A stretch of 64,000 bases of DNA from Lasiosphaeria ovina (lineage: Eukaryota; Ascomycota; Sordariomycetes; Sordariales; Lasiosphaeriaceae), in contig JAULSN010000008.1 of the NCBI GenBank assembly GCA_033439765.1, positions 1,364,001 to 1,428,000 of the forward strand, read 5' to 3'. This document shows positions 36,023-47,183 of this stretch, in pieces. Under the pieces are notes generated by a model, which did no database searches, was not told the origin of the DNA, and worked only from the letters and a program-made list of their open reading frames with translations. Position 1 is the stretch's first letter. Every line of letters begins with the position of its first letter. The position numbers were made by a program, and so were the translations under genes.

Positions 36023-37764
36023 CTACGCGGCGGCAGCCGGCCGAACTTCTTTCTCCTTGGCCTTTTGCGCCTTTTTGGCTTCTATTTGCTTCTGCTTCTC
36101 CAGCTTCTTCAGCTGGTTCTTGGTCAGCTTGCCATCGCCCTCCGCCGCCTCGCCCGCTGCAGACCCAGCAGCTCCTTCCACTTGAGGAACCACGATGGGA
36201 GCCCGGGGGTTGCCTGCCCACTTCAGCGGCCGCCTGTCCATGAACTGGTGAACGATTTCGTCGTCCACCTTTGCTCTCCGCTCCTGGAAGACCTTGACGT
36301 ATGTCTGCAGCTCCTTGATGCAAATCGCTTTGAGGTCACCCGTGAGCAGCTCGCCAGACTCGTACGCCACCCGGATCTTCTCCAACTCTTCGTCGTCCTC
36401 GAGGAAGAAGCGAAGATACAGGAAAGAGACATCAACGCTCGTGTCTCCCCCCTTCTCTCTATGCTCCTCGACCGTGGCCTTTCCGCCCGAAAAGGCGTAC
36501 TTGTTAATCTTGTTCTTGATCTGGTTGGGCGTGTCCTTCATGAAGATGGCGCTTTCATCTATAGACGCCGACTGGAGAGTGTTAGCCTAGAGACAAATTG
36601 GAGGTTATGTTAGAAATTACCATCTTGGTGCCAGGGCCCTGCAGGGCGTCGAGAAACTTGGAGTGAATCAAGCTCGGCTTTGCATAGTGTATCCTCGCAG
36701 CGACATCCCTGGTCATGCGGAAGTAGGGATCTTGGTCAATGGCGCACGGAATCAGGGCGGGTATCAAGCTCGTCTTGGTCTCGTCGGTGCCAAAGATGTG
36801 CGGGAAGGACGAAGCAAAGCTGGTCGCTCCCTGGATGCTCCTGCACACGGACCCGTGTTAGTGCTGTCTCTGAAGACGCGAGGGAATGGATAACGTACCC
36901 AAAGTGGATCTTGCCAATGCTTGTGCTGTCGTTGAACCCAAAGATTGCGCGGCTTTGGTTCAGCGTGATGTGCTTTGAAAGACGGACGACGTTTCTATAG
37001 AAGGCGCCCCCCATGAATTCGAAATCCGAAAAGATAAAAGTCTTGGCTGGGTCAAAGCCAATGGCGATGATGTCCTTGGCATTGGCAGAGCAGTACCCCT
37101 GGACTTCTTCGACCGTCCTCTTGTCCGAAAACAAATATTTCTCGTCGTCGGTAAGCTGGACTCGGTTAGTTACACCACATCCTGGAAGCGGTACTAGCTG
37201 AAAGAGGCCGCACCATGATGATCAGGGGGCAGTCCAGCGCCTCTTGGAGCCATTTTGTAAACTCGAACGGGACCGTGTGGCCAACGTGGACGCTGTCCGA
37301 CGAGGGGCCGCGGCCCGTGTAGAGGAAGAAGGGCTGGCCGCGCTCGTAGCGGTCGAGGATGAGGTCGAGGTCGCGGTGGGAGAAGACAATGCCTGGCCGG
37401 GGTCAACACACGCGGCAATGTAAGTCTGTAAAAGTCAAGACAGACCTCTGCGGAGGAAGCGATGCGGCTTCTGGCCCGTCAGGCGCTCGAAGCGTTCGAG
37501 GAGCGCCGGTTCGATCTTCTTTGTGCCAAACTCGTCGACCAGCTTCGAGTAGTCGATCGCCTTCACAACGCCGTCCTCGCCAACCTCTCCCGAAACCTAT
37601 GCAGCAAATCAGCGGGCCGTTGCGACTTTGGTCGGCGACTCGCACCCGACACCACACCACACTGCACTGACATTGTAGGGGTCCACCGACTGCTTCGACT
37701 CCTTCGCGACAGCTTCGGGCAGGGGGGACTCGTTCAGAGCCTCTGCATTCACTGTCGTCGCCAT
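36023..37764 (-). CDS. WRS1: Tryptophanyl-tRNA synthetase, cytoplasmic
   Basis: Class I aminoacyl-tRNA synthetase charging tRNA-Trp. Six exons: 37764-37672, 37596-37446, 37392-37214, 37155-36899, 36840-36621, 36571-36023 (introns 75, 53, 58, 58, 49 bp), 482 residues. Seen: [18 protein letters not shown], carrying the HIGH-type signature (HVGH); [22 protein letters not shown], eukaryotic TrpRS type; and KMSAS at about 299-303, split by the last intron exactly between Met and Ser. The C-terminus has a Lys/Ala-rich tail ([20 protein letters not shown]) common in fungal enzymes. No mitochondrial presequence, so this is the cytosolic enzyme. Its start lies 412 bp from the divergent mtRF1 start. 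Confidence 0.95.
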
Positions 37765-38176
37765 TTCGAGATGGGGTGCTCGGAAAGCTGCCGTGATCAG
37801 AGACGAGTACAATTGGGATGCGCCGGCGGTTGGGCTCAGAACGGCGCTGGCGCAAGTGTGTTGGTGGGCTTTAATCTTTGCGGGTAAAGACGTGAGTCAG
37901 CCAGTGCCAGTGTTACAGTCACCCAAGACGACAATTGGCGTTGCGGGGGAGGGGCATTTGGTGCACAGTGCATTCCCACACAGTGTCCAGTGTCGTGTCA
38001 GTTTTGGGGAAAGGCGGCAAGATGGGGCAGAATGGGTTTGGAGCTTGTTCCCGGCAGGCACGTCCCGAAGCTAATAATTCGGGGCACTTTAAGTGGGCAG
38101 CAGTTCAACGGGATCGCGAACTAATCTTGCGACCTGGCACCAGAGTTTTGTGTCTAGGTTGGGCTACTTCGCGACC
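37765..38176. promoter_or_regulatory. Shared divergent promoter of TrpRS and mtRF1
   Basis: 412 bp between two start codons pointing away from each other. No gene inside; the open frame entering the mtRF1 gene from here is untranslated leader plus intron read-through. Confidence 0.7.
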
Positions 38177-39560
38177 ATGTTGGCGGCACCATGGGTGTGC
38201 CGGAGCTGCGCGCGGTCGCTGCGGTCCTTTGGGATTCCCCGTCCTCGGCTCCTGCGAAGAGCTAGCACAAGTCGGTCTCGTCTCCAGCCACGGTCTGAAC
38301 TGGCTGTCACGCACTCGGCGGGCTGTTTTGCTGACTGACACCTCCTTTCCAGACGGCGCGACCGACCCCACGCCCGGCATCCCGCCGTCCCTCTTGGAGA
38401 GGGCGCGCAAGATTGCCGCCGAGCACGACCAATTGAGCGCCTCGTTGGAAGCGAACTTCGATCCCAAGACGGCAAAACGCGCCGGCGAAATCTCGAGAGT
38501 CGCGGCGGCGCTCAGAGAGTTTGAACGGGCGAGGACGGGGCTCGGCGAGCTTCAGACGCTGTTGACATCGGACGATGCCGAGATGCGAGAGCTCGCCCAA
38601 GACGATCTCGAGGCCACCAAAGCCCAGCTGGCCGACCTCGGGCACAACCTGTCGGTGGCCCTGTCGCCCAAGCACCCCTTCGCCGACATGCCCTGCCTGA
38701 TCGAAATCCATCCCGGGCCGGGCGGCACCGAGGGGCGCTTCTTCGCCGACACTATTTTCCACATGTACCAAGCCTACTGTGCGAACAAGGGCTACCGCAC
38801 GCGCGTGGTGCAGTACGAGGCCTCGGACAGCGACGGCCAGAAGGGGTCCGAGGGCGAAATCGCGCTGCAGGAAGCCGTGCTCGAGGTGCAGGAGCCCGGC
38901 GCGTACGCGGCCTTCCGCGGCGAGGCCGGCATGCACCGCGTGCAGCGCGTGCCGGCCACGGAGAAGAGCGGGCGGACCCACACAAGCGCCGTGGCGGTGT
39001 GGGTACTCCCGTCCTTCCCGGAAAACTCGGGCCCGGGCACGGCGAGCGACGTGGAAAACCCCGACAGCGACTTCTACATCGACCCGGCCGAGGTGCGCAC
39101 CGAGACGATGCGCGCGCGCGGGGCGGGCGGCCAGCACGTCAACAAGACCGAGTCGGCGATCCGGCTGACCCACATGCCGACCGGGACCACGGTCAGCATG
39201 CAGGACTCGCGGTCGCAGGCGAGCAACCGGGTGTCGGCGTGGCGCATCCTGCGCTCGCGCATCGCGGCGCAGAAGCGCGAGGCGCGCGAAGAGCTGACGC
39301 GCAGCATGCGCAGCAGCGTGCTCTCGCAGTCGCAGATCACGCGCGGCGACAAGATCCGCACCTACAACTACCAGCAGGACCGGTGTACCGACCACCGCAG
39401 CGGCATGGACGTGCACAACCTCCCCGACGTGCTAGCCGGGGGGGGTTCGCTGAACAAAATCATGGATAGCGTCCAGACGTGGCTGCTCGACAGGGACATC
39501 CAAAGCGTAATCGCCGAAGAGGAGGCTGCCAGTGCTGGCGATAAGAAAGGGGGCAAATAG
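38177..39560 (+). CDS. MRF1: Mitochondrial peptide chain release factor 1
   Basis: Recognises stop codons on mitochondrial ribosomes and triggers release of the finished peptide. Two exons, 38177-38270 and 38353-39560 (82-bp intron), code 433 residues. Exon 1 encodes an Arg/Ser-rich presequence (MLAAPWVCRSCARSLRSFG) typical of matrix import. Exon 2 carries the class I RF fold: PCLIEIHPGPGGTEGRFF, HRVQRVPATEKSGRTHTS, and the catalytic GGQ at 290-292 in RARGAGGQHVNKTESAIR, followed by SQASNRVSAWRILRSR. A frame open from 37935 through the intron lacks the presequence and is not the protein. It ends 385 bp from the convergent gene on the other strand. Confidence 0.95.
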
Positions 39561-39944
39561 GGGCCTCTAATCGTGTGCCAATCCAGGCAGCTAGCTGTCG
39601 CCGCCATGTATAACTGCCTACCTTGGCCACTAGGCGTTTCGGTACAAACGGGCTTAGACGTGGGATTAATTCTGTTCAATACACTTCAATTTGTTCTCGG
39701 TACCTGCATCTCGACGTCGACCGCCTTTCCTCGAGCCTTTGGTACACCGAGCATGTGTCTGCTGTCCCGATTTTAATCGAGGAGCCACGTTTTACTCCAG
39801 AAACAGAGAATACGGTGTTCTGGCCGCCGAGTTTGGCTGGCGCGTGTCGCCATTTTCGGCGGCTTCGATACCAAGTACATAAGTCTCTTACAAGTACCGT
39901 GTGGGAACCTGTGTATTGGGCTATCAATACTGATTTCTAATTGG
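39561..39944. other. Convergent 3' spacer
   Basis: Between the stops of mtRF1 and the nuclease-like gene. Nothing recognised. Confidence 0.65.
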
Positions 39945-40965
39945 CTAGTCTGATCTCGGCAGCTCAGCCCAGACCTTCTCTGCAAACAGCTGCAGGTCCT
40001 GAATGCTAAGTATAAAATCTCCCTCTTGCGGGCCTGGATCGCGAAGAAAAAGAAGTCGAAATCCTAGTACCAATGCCCCCCTAGTAACATTATACGATAC
40101 TGGATTTGTTGTCTCATCGCGGGTGATGGTGATTGACTGCCGTCTCACTGGGTTGAGAACACCATTCTGCTGCTCCATAGCAGCAGCCCGACTCCGCGTG
40201 ATCGCTCCTTGTGGGCTCGAGATTTCTTCCTCCCATTTCTCTAGCAAAATGTGGTGTTGCTGGTCGTCAAATTTCGCCAGAATAACAATCTTGACCTCGT
40301 GGTTCGATGCCTGAAACCACCACTCCATATCCTTATAAAGCTCGGGTAATGTTTCGGAATACCCAGACTCAATGACTAGTGTTGGCCAATTACCTGCTCC
40401 TGCACGTTCCGGCCATGGACCGCCTGCCGAATCGCCTTGACTACCACCTCCTCCAGGATGACCTTGTTGCCGAAATGTTGTAGTCCCAATATTTTTCCAA
40501 CTTTCATCCGTACCATTCCGGACAAGCTGGGCATGATACCGCATATAAATTCCTAGGTGAAGGGCCTCGTGTATATCGGTTGTGATCGTGATGATCAAGA
40601 TCTGGGAATTACTATCGTAGCGGCGAAAACGGAACTTGTAGCGTCGCTTCTCTTGCTCACGCTCGATTTCGGTGAATTGATTAGGAGAGACATCTAAATA
40701 ATTAGTATATTATATAGAAATAAGAGGGTAATATTATACTTGTGACGGCAAGGAAATCCCCAGTAGTGGAATCAATGGTATTAAAGAGATCTTGCGTATT
40801 AGTGAATCGTACGGTCGGGGGATCGCTATCTTTCGGGGGATCGCGATCCTTTGTCGACGTAACTGAAGAAAGTATGGTAGACGCCGACGGGACTGCCGAT
40901 AAAGCCGATACCGACGAAGCAGACACCGACGGAGATGTCGTCGACCTCGATATGATTGCCGCCAT
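39945..40965 (-). CDS. Lineage-expanded fungal protein, possible PD-(D/E)XK nuclease-like fold
   Basis: Two exons, 40965-40740 and 40693-39945, split by a 46-bp, very AT-rich intron; 324 residues. A Ser/Thr-rich, probably disordered start precedes a globular domain: RFRRYDSNSQILIITI, HEALHLGIYMRY, GHPGGGGSQGDSAGGPWPER, WPTLVIESGYSETLPELYKD, HEVKIVILAKFD, then SYNVTRGALVLGFRLLFLRD. I recognise this layout from a large family of uncharacterised Pezizomycotina proteins. The LVIE(184)SGYSE...VKIVILAK(216) core resembles the Glu/Lys pattern of PD-(D/E)XK nucleases (Uma2-like). That is inference; no activity is known. Codon use looks less GC-biased than the flanking TrpRS and mtRF1 genes, which suggests separate origin or relaxed selection. 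The first in-frame ATG was used. Confidence 0.72.
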
Positions 40966-42992
40966 GGCGAAGCGTTGAAGTTTGAAGTTGGGATCTGTGA
41001 GATGCTGGAAGAAGCCACTGGAGGGGTACGTGCTCAAGAAAATGGCGGGGCCATACTAGTCACGGGGAATGGCCGCGCTAAACCAAATGAGGAGAGTTGG
41101 GGGAGGGCGCCTTTCCCGGAACGTGCAGCACCGTGTTCTATAATACTCCAGAAACAAGCATTGCCATGAAGCTTGTTTCTTTGGCCGAAAGCTTGACATG
41201 GCAACTGCAGGACTCTTGGGAGTGGACGAGGTTGCAAGTTGCAGCAATGACGCGGGCCGTCTTTGCCCCCTTTGGCAAGCTCCCCTCATCCCGTCAATGC
41301 TTAGGTAGTGTAGAAGGCACGACAGGGAAGGACTCAGGTCGGAGCTCTGCTGCATGGTGCAGTATCGTCCAATCACATGGCCAGGTTCCCCGAGGACCTG
41401 CCCTTTTTGGACGGCAGACCGCCCAGGAACCTGCTAGGCCGATTTCTCATGCGTATCATTTTCTTCGTCAACCCAACGGCCAGCCACCATCGAATTCACG
41501 GACCAGGCCGCCACCCGCTCGCCGACCCCCAACTTCCATCAATTGACATTGACATGAGGACTAATCCAAGCGTGCTCTTTTCTAATTTCGGCCACGCAAC
41601 GACACACACGACGATAAGGGTTTACCTGACAGAGGCGATAAGCTGTTCGACGAGAGCGGGTTGAAATGGAAGCAGTATACGCCCCGTTCGGTACCGGTCT
41701 AGACAGCAGGTAGGTTCCTCGTGCCTTTTAGCCACGCCTTGTCCGACACAGCAGGGCATCATGCCGCGCGCCGGGTCGCTTAGCCCACTCTGTGTTCTCG
41801 CTCTGTCCGACCATCCATGATGCTACGTACAGTACTGTACACTGCTTCTAATGAGTACAGTGCGACCTCCCCGTAAGGGCCAAGCTTTTCCGAATCTGGG
41901 GAATCTCAACACAGGCCGCTGCGTATTATTACACTATGCATGTATGTACACAGATGCACCCTATCTGCCACGCCGGACTGAGCCATTGTTCGTTCATCCA
42001 AGGAAGTGCGTATATGCCGCGCAGTCGGTCGTCGGCACGATGCCTCAGCTCAGCTTAGCACTGTCGCTGCCGTCGCTTCATATTGTTCCCTCGGCCGCTG
42101 TCCCACGCACCGCACGCGAGATGGCGCTCGGTCGCTCCACACAGAGTCCAGGCTGGCCTCAGCCTCCTTCCTAACACAACAATCCCGGGCTTGCCTGCTC
42201 CCTACTTACCTACCTTAGGTATGTACAACTGCCTCGCTCTACACCGCAGCGCCTTTGCAGAGTATGCGTACATGCTGTACCATCCTGGACGGGTAGGTGC
42301 CAATGTGCCGCACAGCACAGGGGGGGCACCATATGTACATATGTGCTATGTAGTATTCGCGCGGGAGAAACCTTGCACATCCCCCTCTGTCTTGCCCGGC
42401 GCTGCGAGGCGCCGGCCCTCATTGGATTTCTGTATACCGATTACAAGCCCTACGTCGTCATCCGTCTCTGGGTCCTGCTTGATTGAGCTGGCCGCGGTGA
42501 CGGCTACAGTCTGCAGTCTGCACCATGGTGGCCGCCATGTCCGGGGCGCGGGATGGTGCCGAGCGTGGTGAGCTGGGGCACGCAGGCATGTAGCTGGGCA
42601 CCGGAGAAGACGATAGGTACCTTACGCAGCTTGTTGGGTTATGATGGTACAGATGGCAGGCGGAGGTATGGTAAGCAAGTGGTATGTGTGCAGGTAGTAT
42701 GTATGTACTACATACGTAGGGGACCACCGCCGCCTTACCTTGTTTTCCAGCTCTTGTTGACTTAACTCGACCGCGTCCCCGGGTCTCTTGGGTGTGCCAT
42801 CTTGGCAAGGCTGTAGGAACCGACTTCTCGTTTGTTGTCCGGCTTCTCTTGGCTGTCTGTCTGTCTGTCTGTCTGCTTGCCCTTCCCGCCCCTATACCTC
42901 GCGGAATAATTATATATATATATCCATAGGCGAGGTCAATTGGAACGAGTTAGTCGGGTAGCCATCTCTGACTGCTTGCTCCCGCCGGCAAA
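40966..42992. other. 2-kb intergenic region upstream of the carboxypeptidase
   Basis: No gene supported; frames at 41097-41664 and 42083-42571 have no domains. It contains perfect palindromes GTACAGTACTGTAC (41827-41840) and CATATGTACATATG (42330-42343), CTGT tandem units (about 42855-42875) and a TATA-rich stretch just before the gene. Confidence 0.55.
42911..42923 (+). promoter_or_regulatory. TATA-rich element before carboxypeptidase
   Basis: Alternating TATATATATATAT about 70-80 bp upstream of the start codon. The position suits a core promoter with a short leader, but a simple AT microsatellite is possible. Confidence 0.45.
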
Positions 42993-44943
42993 ATGCGTTG
43001 GGCACCGCTCGTGCTGTCGGCGCTACTGTCCGTGGCGGCGGCCGGTCGAGATCTCGGCCACGCTGGCAAGCGCCACAAGGAGCACTCGGAGGCGAGAGCG
43101 AAGCACGTGTCGCCCAGAGACCACCATGCCGACGGCCTCCCGCTGCTCGGCCGCCAGGCCAAGGGTGGCCCCTTGTTCCTGAACGCCAACACGTCCGGTC
43201 AGCATATCTATCTTGAAGGGAGCCCCCCCCAATACTGGCTGAGTCAGACTAACACGGCCGCTGTGCAGAATTCGCCGTCGACGGCAAGAAGATCCCCGAT
43301 GTCGACTTTGACGTCGGCGAGTCGTACGCCGGGTCTCTGCCCATCAGCAGCGACCCCAAGGAGAAGAGCAACCTCTTCTTCTGGTTCTTCCCCTCGACCA
43401 ACCCGGCCGCCAAGAAGGAGATTCTCATCTGGCTGAACGGCGGCGTAAGTGAACCCTGAGCCGGCTTTTGCTATAAATTTGAATCTGGATACATCTGGCT
43501 GACACCTCACCATCATAGCCCGGGTGCTCGTCCTTTGAGGGGCTGCTGCAGGAGAACGGGCCGTTCGTGTGGCAGTACGGCACGTTCAAGCCCGTGGCCA
43601 ACCCGTGGAGCTGGACCACGCTGACCAACGTGGTGTGGGTCGAGCAGCCCGTCGGCACCGGCTTCTCGACCGGCAAGGTCACGGCGACCAGCGAGGAGGA
43701 CGTGGCCAAGCAGTTCCTGGGCTGGTTCAAGAACTTTGTCGACACCTTTGGCATGCACGGTTACAAGGTGTACATTGCCGGCGAGTCGTACGCGTGAGTA
43801 TTCCCATCCTATCCCTCTAGCTGTAGTGTAGTTGTGAGGAAGTGAGAGAAGAAGGCTGACCCTCACCGCAGCGGCCTGTACTGCCCGTACATAGCTAGCG
43901 CCATGGTCGACGCCAAGGACACGACGTACTACAAGATCTCGGGCATGGTCATCTACGACCCCGTCATCACGTGGGACGAAGTTCAAGAGCCGATCCCGAC
44001 GCTGCAGTTCACCGAGTACTGGGGCGGGCTGTTCCCGTTCAACGACACGTTCCGCGCGCAGCTCAAAGCGGCCGACTCCAAGTGCGGCTACTCGGCCTGG
44101 GTCGACAAGTACCTCGTGTACCCGCCCAAGGGCCACATCCCCATGCCACTCCCAGGAACCGGCAAGGACGGCAAGACGACCGACGAGTGCTGGAACATCT
44201 ACTGGGGGGTCTGGGACGCCATCACGTGGATCAACCCGTGCTTCGACATCTACCAAGTGGCCACGACGTGCCCGCTGCTGTGGGACGTGCTGGGCTTCCC
44301 CGGGTCGATTCCGTACTTGCCCGACGGCGCCGCCATCTACTTTGACCGCGCCGACGTCAAAGCCGCCATCCACGCGCCCAACGTCACCTGGGAGGAGTGC
44401 TCGAGCAACGAGGTCTTCGTCGGCGGCGTCGACAAGTCGCTCCCCTCCTTCCTGCACGCCATCCCCAACGTCGTCGACAAGACCAAGAACGTCATCATCG
44501 CGCACGGAGCGCTGGACATGATCCTGCTGGCCAATGGTACGCTGCTCGCGATCCAAAACATGACGTGGGGCGGGCAGCTGGGCTTCTCGCGGCGGCCGAC
44601 GGACCCGTTCTACGTGCCGTACAACGACCACGCCGACTCGGACTCAACCCTCGCAGCGGGTGGCGTGTTCGGCTCTGTGCTCACCGAGCGCGGGCTCTCG
44701 TACGTCGGCGTGGATCTAGCCGGGCACATGATCCCGCAGTACGCGCCATCGGCCGCCTACCGCCAGCTCGAGTTCCTGCTGGGCCGCGTCGCCTGCCTCA
44801 ACTGCACGGCGCCCTTCACCACCGACGTCAAGGCCCCGCAGAGCGCGCAGCGCCTCGGTCTTGGGACTGCGCCCCAGGGCTGGAGTACCGCCTCGTCGCA
44901 TCCGCATGGGCCGGGCCGCCGCCGGGCAAGGAAGATGAAGTGA
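42993..44943 (+). CDS. Secreted serine carboxypeptidase, family S10
   Basis: Removes C-terminal residues from peptides in acidic secreted or vacuolar settings (family knowledge). Four exons: 42993-43197, 43269-43444, 43519-43793, 43872-44943 (introns 71, 74, 78 bp), 575 residues. Seen: signal peptide [18 protein letters not shown] and a basic His/Arg-rich prosegment; oxyanion-hole region LIWLNGGPGCSS, rebuilt across intron 2; [10 protein letters not shown]; nucleophile Ser217 in GESYAG, split by intron 3; Asp434 in [12 protein letters not shown]; His504 in [10 protein letters not shown]. Cys and N-glycosylation sites (NDT, NVT, NMT, NCT) fit secretion. The C-terminal end is short and strongly basic (GRRRARKMK), with no clear GPI signal. 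Convergent with the PRELI gene. Confidence 0.93.
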
Positions 44944-46436
44944 GGCGGTGGGTTAGTGGTATGGCAGTAGCTAATCGTACAAATCAACACGAGTATAAAT
45001 GGGGCGGTGAAGTTAGTTGGTTATTTGAGAGCACGATAAACTCACTCTATGAGCTCACTTTATAAACTCACTCTAATGCAATTATAATGGGACAAGAGTC
45101 ACGTCCTGCTGTGATTGTTGTTGATCTCTTTGTCTGAACCAGGCATCTAAATATCCAACGACGTGTCTCGAACCGTCACAAAGCGGTAGAGATAAACCGC
45201 CGGGCGCCATCACCATTGATAATCGTGTCTCAACACACACCAATAGTCACCATTGAAAAGAAGAGTTAGGCTCAAAAGTCAAAGCTTGGATTTGGAAAAT
45301 AGCAAGAAGCTATCTATGTACCTCCATATTTCCTAGCATGATTTGAGCACCACGCTCAGCTGAAAGTAGCCGCAAGACTCCAAAGAGCCCACATAAGACC
45401 TTGCAGCAACTCCTGTCCCACGCTACCATGGCACGCAGAAGCGCCCCGCAGTCTTTCTTCCTCGTCAGGGCTTCGACGCTGCCCGACCAAGACGCCCCTG
45501 CCCCTTTGCCCCAGTAAGGTACATACCGTGCAGCAGTCAACCAACGCCCCTTTTGTGTGCGCGAGAGAAGAAAACAAGCCACAAGCTGCCTCCGCATAAC
45601 GAGAAGGGAAGAGAATACTGTACATAGAAAACCCCACATAAAAATGGCGCGGAAGAACCAAAGGGATGGCAAGATTACAATGGACGATGGTCGCAACATC
45701 GATCCATTCACCCCCTCCGCTTCAATTCTCTTTCTCGAGCAGGAAAAGAAAAGCCATAAAAAAGACAAGAGTATCACAAGAAAAAATGTGGTTTTCGTCT
45801 CCATTTTCCCTAGAACCTATCGCGTTCGTGTGTAGAGGCTGAACCCAACTGACAATGACAAAATTCGAAATAAGAGAGAAGAGAACCAAGAAAAGCCTCC
45901 CGTCGTCGCCATCGTTTCGTAGGTACGCATGTACAACAGCAACAGGCTGCTGCGTTTGATTGGACGTGGTAGGTGGGTATGCGTAAAACTTTATATATCA
46001 AGACAGGTAATCGTACAGTGGAGTGGATACAGTGTGAGCGAGATGGCGCTGAGGACGCGCGGAAAGAGCAGGTCGGAAAAGGAGGCGCAGTCGTCGGCTC
46101 CTTCTTCCTCCACTCCCCATATATCGTTCTTGCCTGCGCTGGCCGACACAGACTCAAATATTCATCGACCCTGTTTTGTGTGTATAAAAATAGGGGGAGG
46201 AGTGGAGATATAGACATCCTTAGGGGGGGGGGAGGGAGTCAGTGCCGGTTCGAAAAAAATCCGAGCAATTAAAATTTAGTCGTCTCAACTGTATTTGCAG
46301 TGGTTGGTTGAGCAGACGTGGCTGTCGTAGGTAAGGCGTTATGTAGGGAGGTGTTCAAAGAGGTTTCTTGTTCTTCGGGTACAAACCGCTAGGCAAAGCC
46401 AGCCCGCTTTGGCCACAACGATCGAAGCGCATCTTT
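44944..46436. other. Convergent spacer between carboxypeptidase and PRELI gene
   Basis: No gene supported. It holds a repeated AAACTCACTCTA-type word (about 45048-45076) and a G10 run (46223-46232). AT-richer than the flanking genes. Confidence 0.55.
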
Positions 46437-47183
46437 TCAGACGGCGTCCATGCTACGTTCCCGAGCCATCTTCCGGAGCTCGAGAACGCCAATGATTCCC
46501 GTCTGGCGCAGCCGCTCCAGTATCATGCGCATGCCCTCGCGGCTCTTGCCGAGCTGGTCCTGCGTTTTGGTCGAGGCGAGGGACTCAATGGTCCGCTGGA
46601 CGCCGCGAGCGCCGAACCGGGAGAGCCAGCCATCCTGCTGGCCATGGTTGCTGGTCGAGTCCGTTGGCGCAGCCGCTGTGGCAGCGGCAGCCGAGGACGG
46701 ATGGCCGAGACGGTCCCTGATGCGCTCCCCGAGACGCGAGCGGAACACCACCTTCGTCTCGACGTCCGTGGTCCCGCCAGACGCATGATCGGCCGCGCGC
46801 GGCGCCACGTACATCTGTCGCTCGACGACCGAGAGCACACCAACAAAGTTGAGATTCCGGCTCTCGGTCGACATCCACCCCTCCCGCATGTCGACGACGC
46901 TCGACTCGAGAATATACGACGCCTTATCGGCAGCGCCGCCGCCGGTGAGGCTGGTGGGCAGCAGCTTCATGATGGCCGGCGGCATGCGGGACTTCTTCAG
47001 GTGGATGCGCGTCGTGTGCAGCCGACCCGTCTCCGGGTCGACGTGCGACGAGATGGTGTCGGTGCTGAGCACATGGCTGGCGAACGGGTTGAGCTGCGGG
47101 GAGCAGTACCGCAGGAAAAAGGCGAGCGTCACCGTCGGGAAGGGATGGCTGTACGTGTGGTTGGTAGTGTGTGTGAGCACCAT
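46437..47183 (-). CDS. PRELI/MSF1-domain protein (Ups-type mitochondrial lipid transfer)
   Basis: Single-exon, 248 residues. The PRELI/MSF1 fold starts at residue 1: HTYSHPFPTVTLAFFLRYCSPQLNPFASHVLSTDTIS, with the aromatic/Pro start and the 'HV...D' strand, then LHTTRIHLKKSRMPPAIMKLL and SYILESSVVDMREGWMSTESRNLNF. These proteins shuttle phosphatidic acid or phosphatidylserine across the mitochondrial intermembrane space with an Mdm35-type partner. Which Ups paralogue this is, and so which lipid, is not decided here. A Gly/Ser/Ala-rich insertion lies at about 168-190, and a basic helix ends the protein (MILERLRQTGIIGVLELRKM). Shares a 1.9-kb divergent region with MPE1. Confidence 0.85.
   Translation of the reverse strand: MVLTHTTNHTYSHPFPTVTLAFFLRYCSPQLNPFASHVLSTDTISSHVDPETGRLHTTRIHLKKSRMPPAIMKLLPTSLTGGGAADKASYILESSVVDMREGWMSTESRNLNFVGVLSVVERQMYVAPRAADHASGGTTDVETKVVFRSRLGERIRDRLGHPSSAAAATAAAPTDSTSNHGQQDGWLSRFGARGVQRTIESLASTKTQDQLGKSREGMRMILERLRQTGIIGVLELRKMARERSMDAV

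Noticed and set aside
38307..39416. 369-codon minus-strand frame opposite mtRF1
   Set aside because: Mirror of a GC-biased coding strand; His/Val/Arg-rich composition and no domain.
37935..39560. A 541-codon plus-strand frame as the full mtRF1 protein
   Set aside because: Its first part reads through the promoter and the 82-bp intron. The spliced model starting at 38177 gives a proper mitochondrial presequence joined to the conserved RF fold.
43513..44631. 372-codon minus-strand frame opposite the carboxypeptidase
   Set aside because: Antisense to well-supported exons with the full catalytic triad; low-quality composition, no motif.
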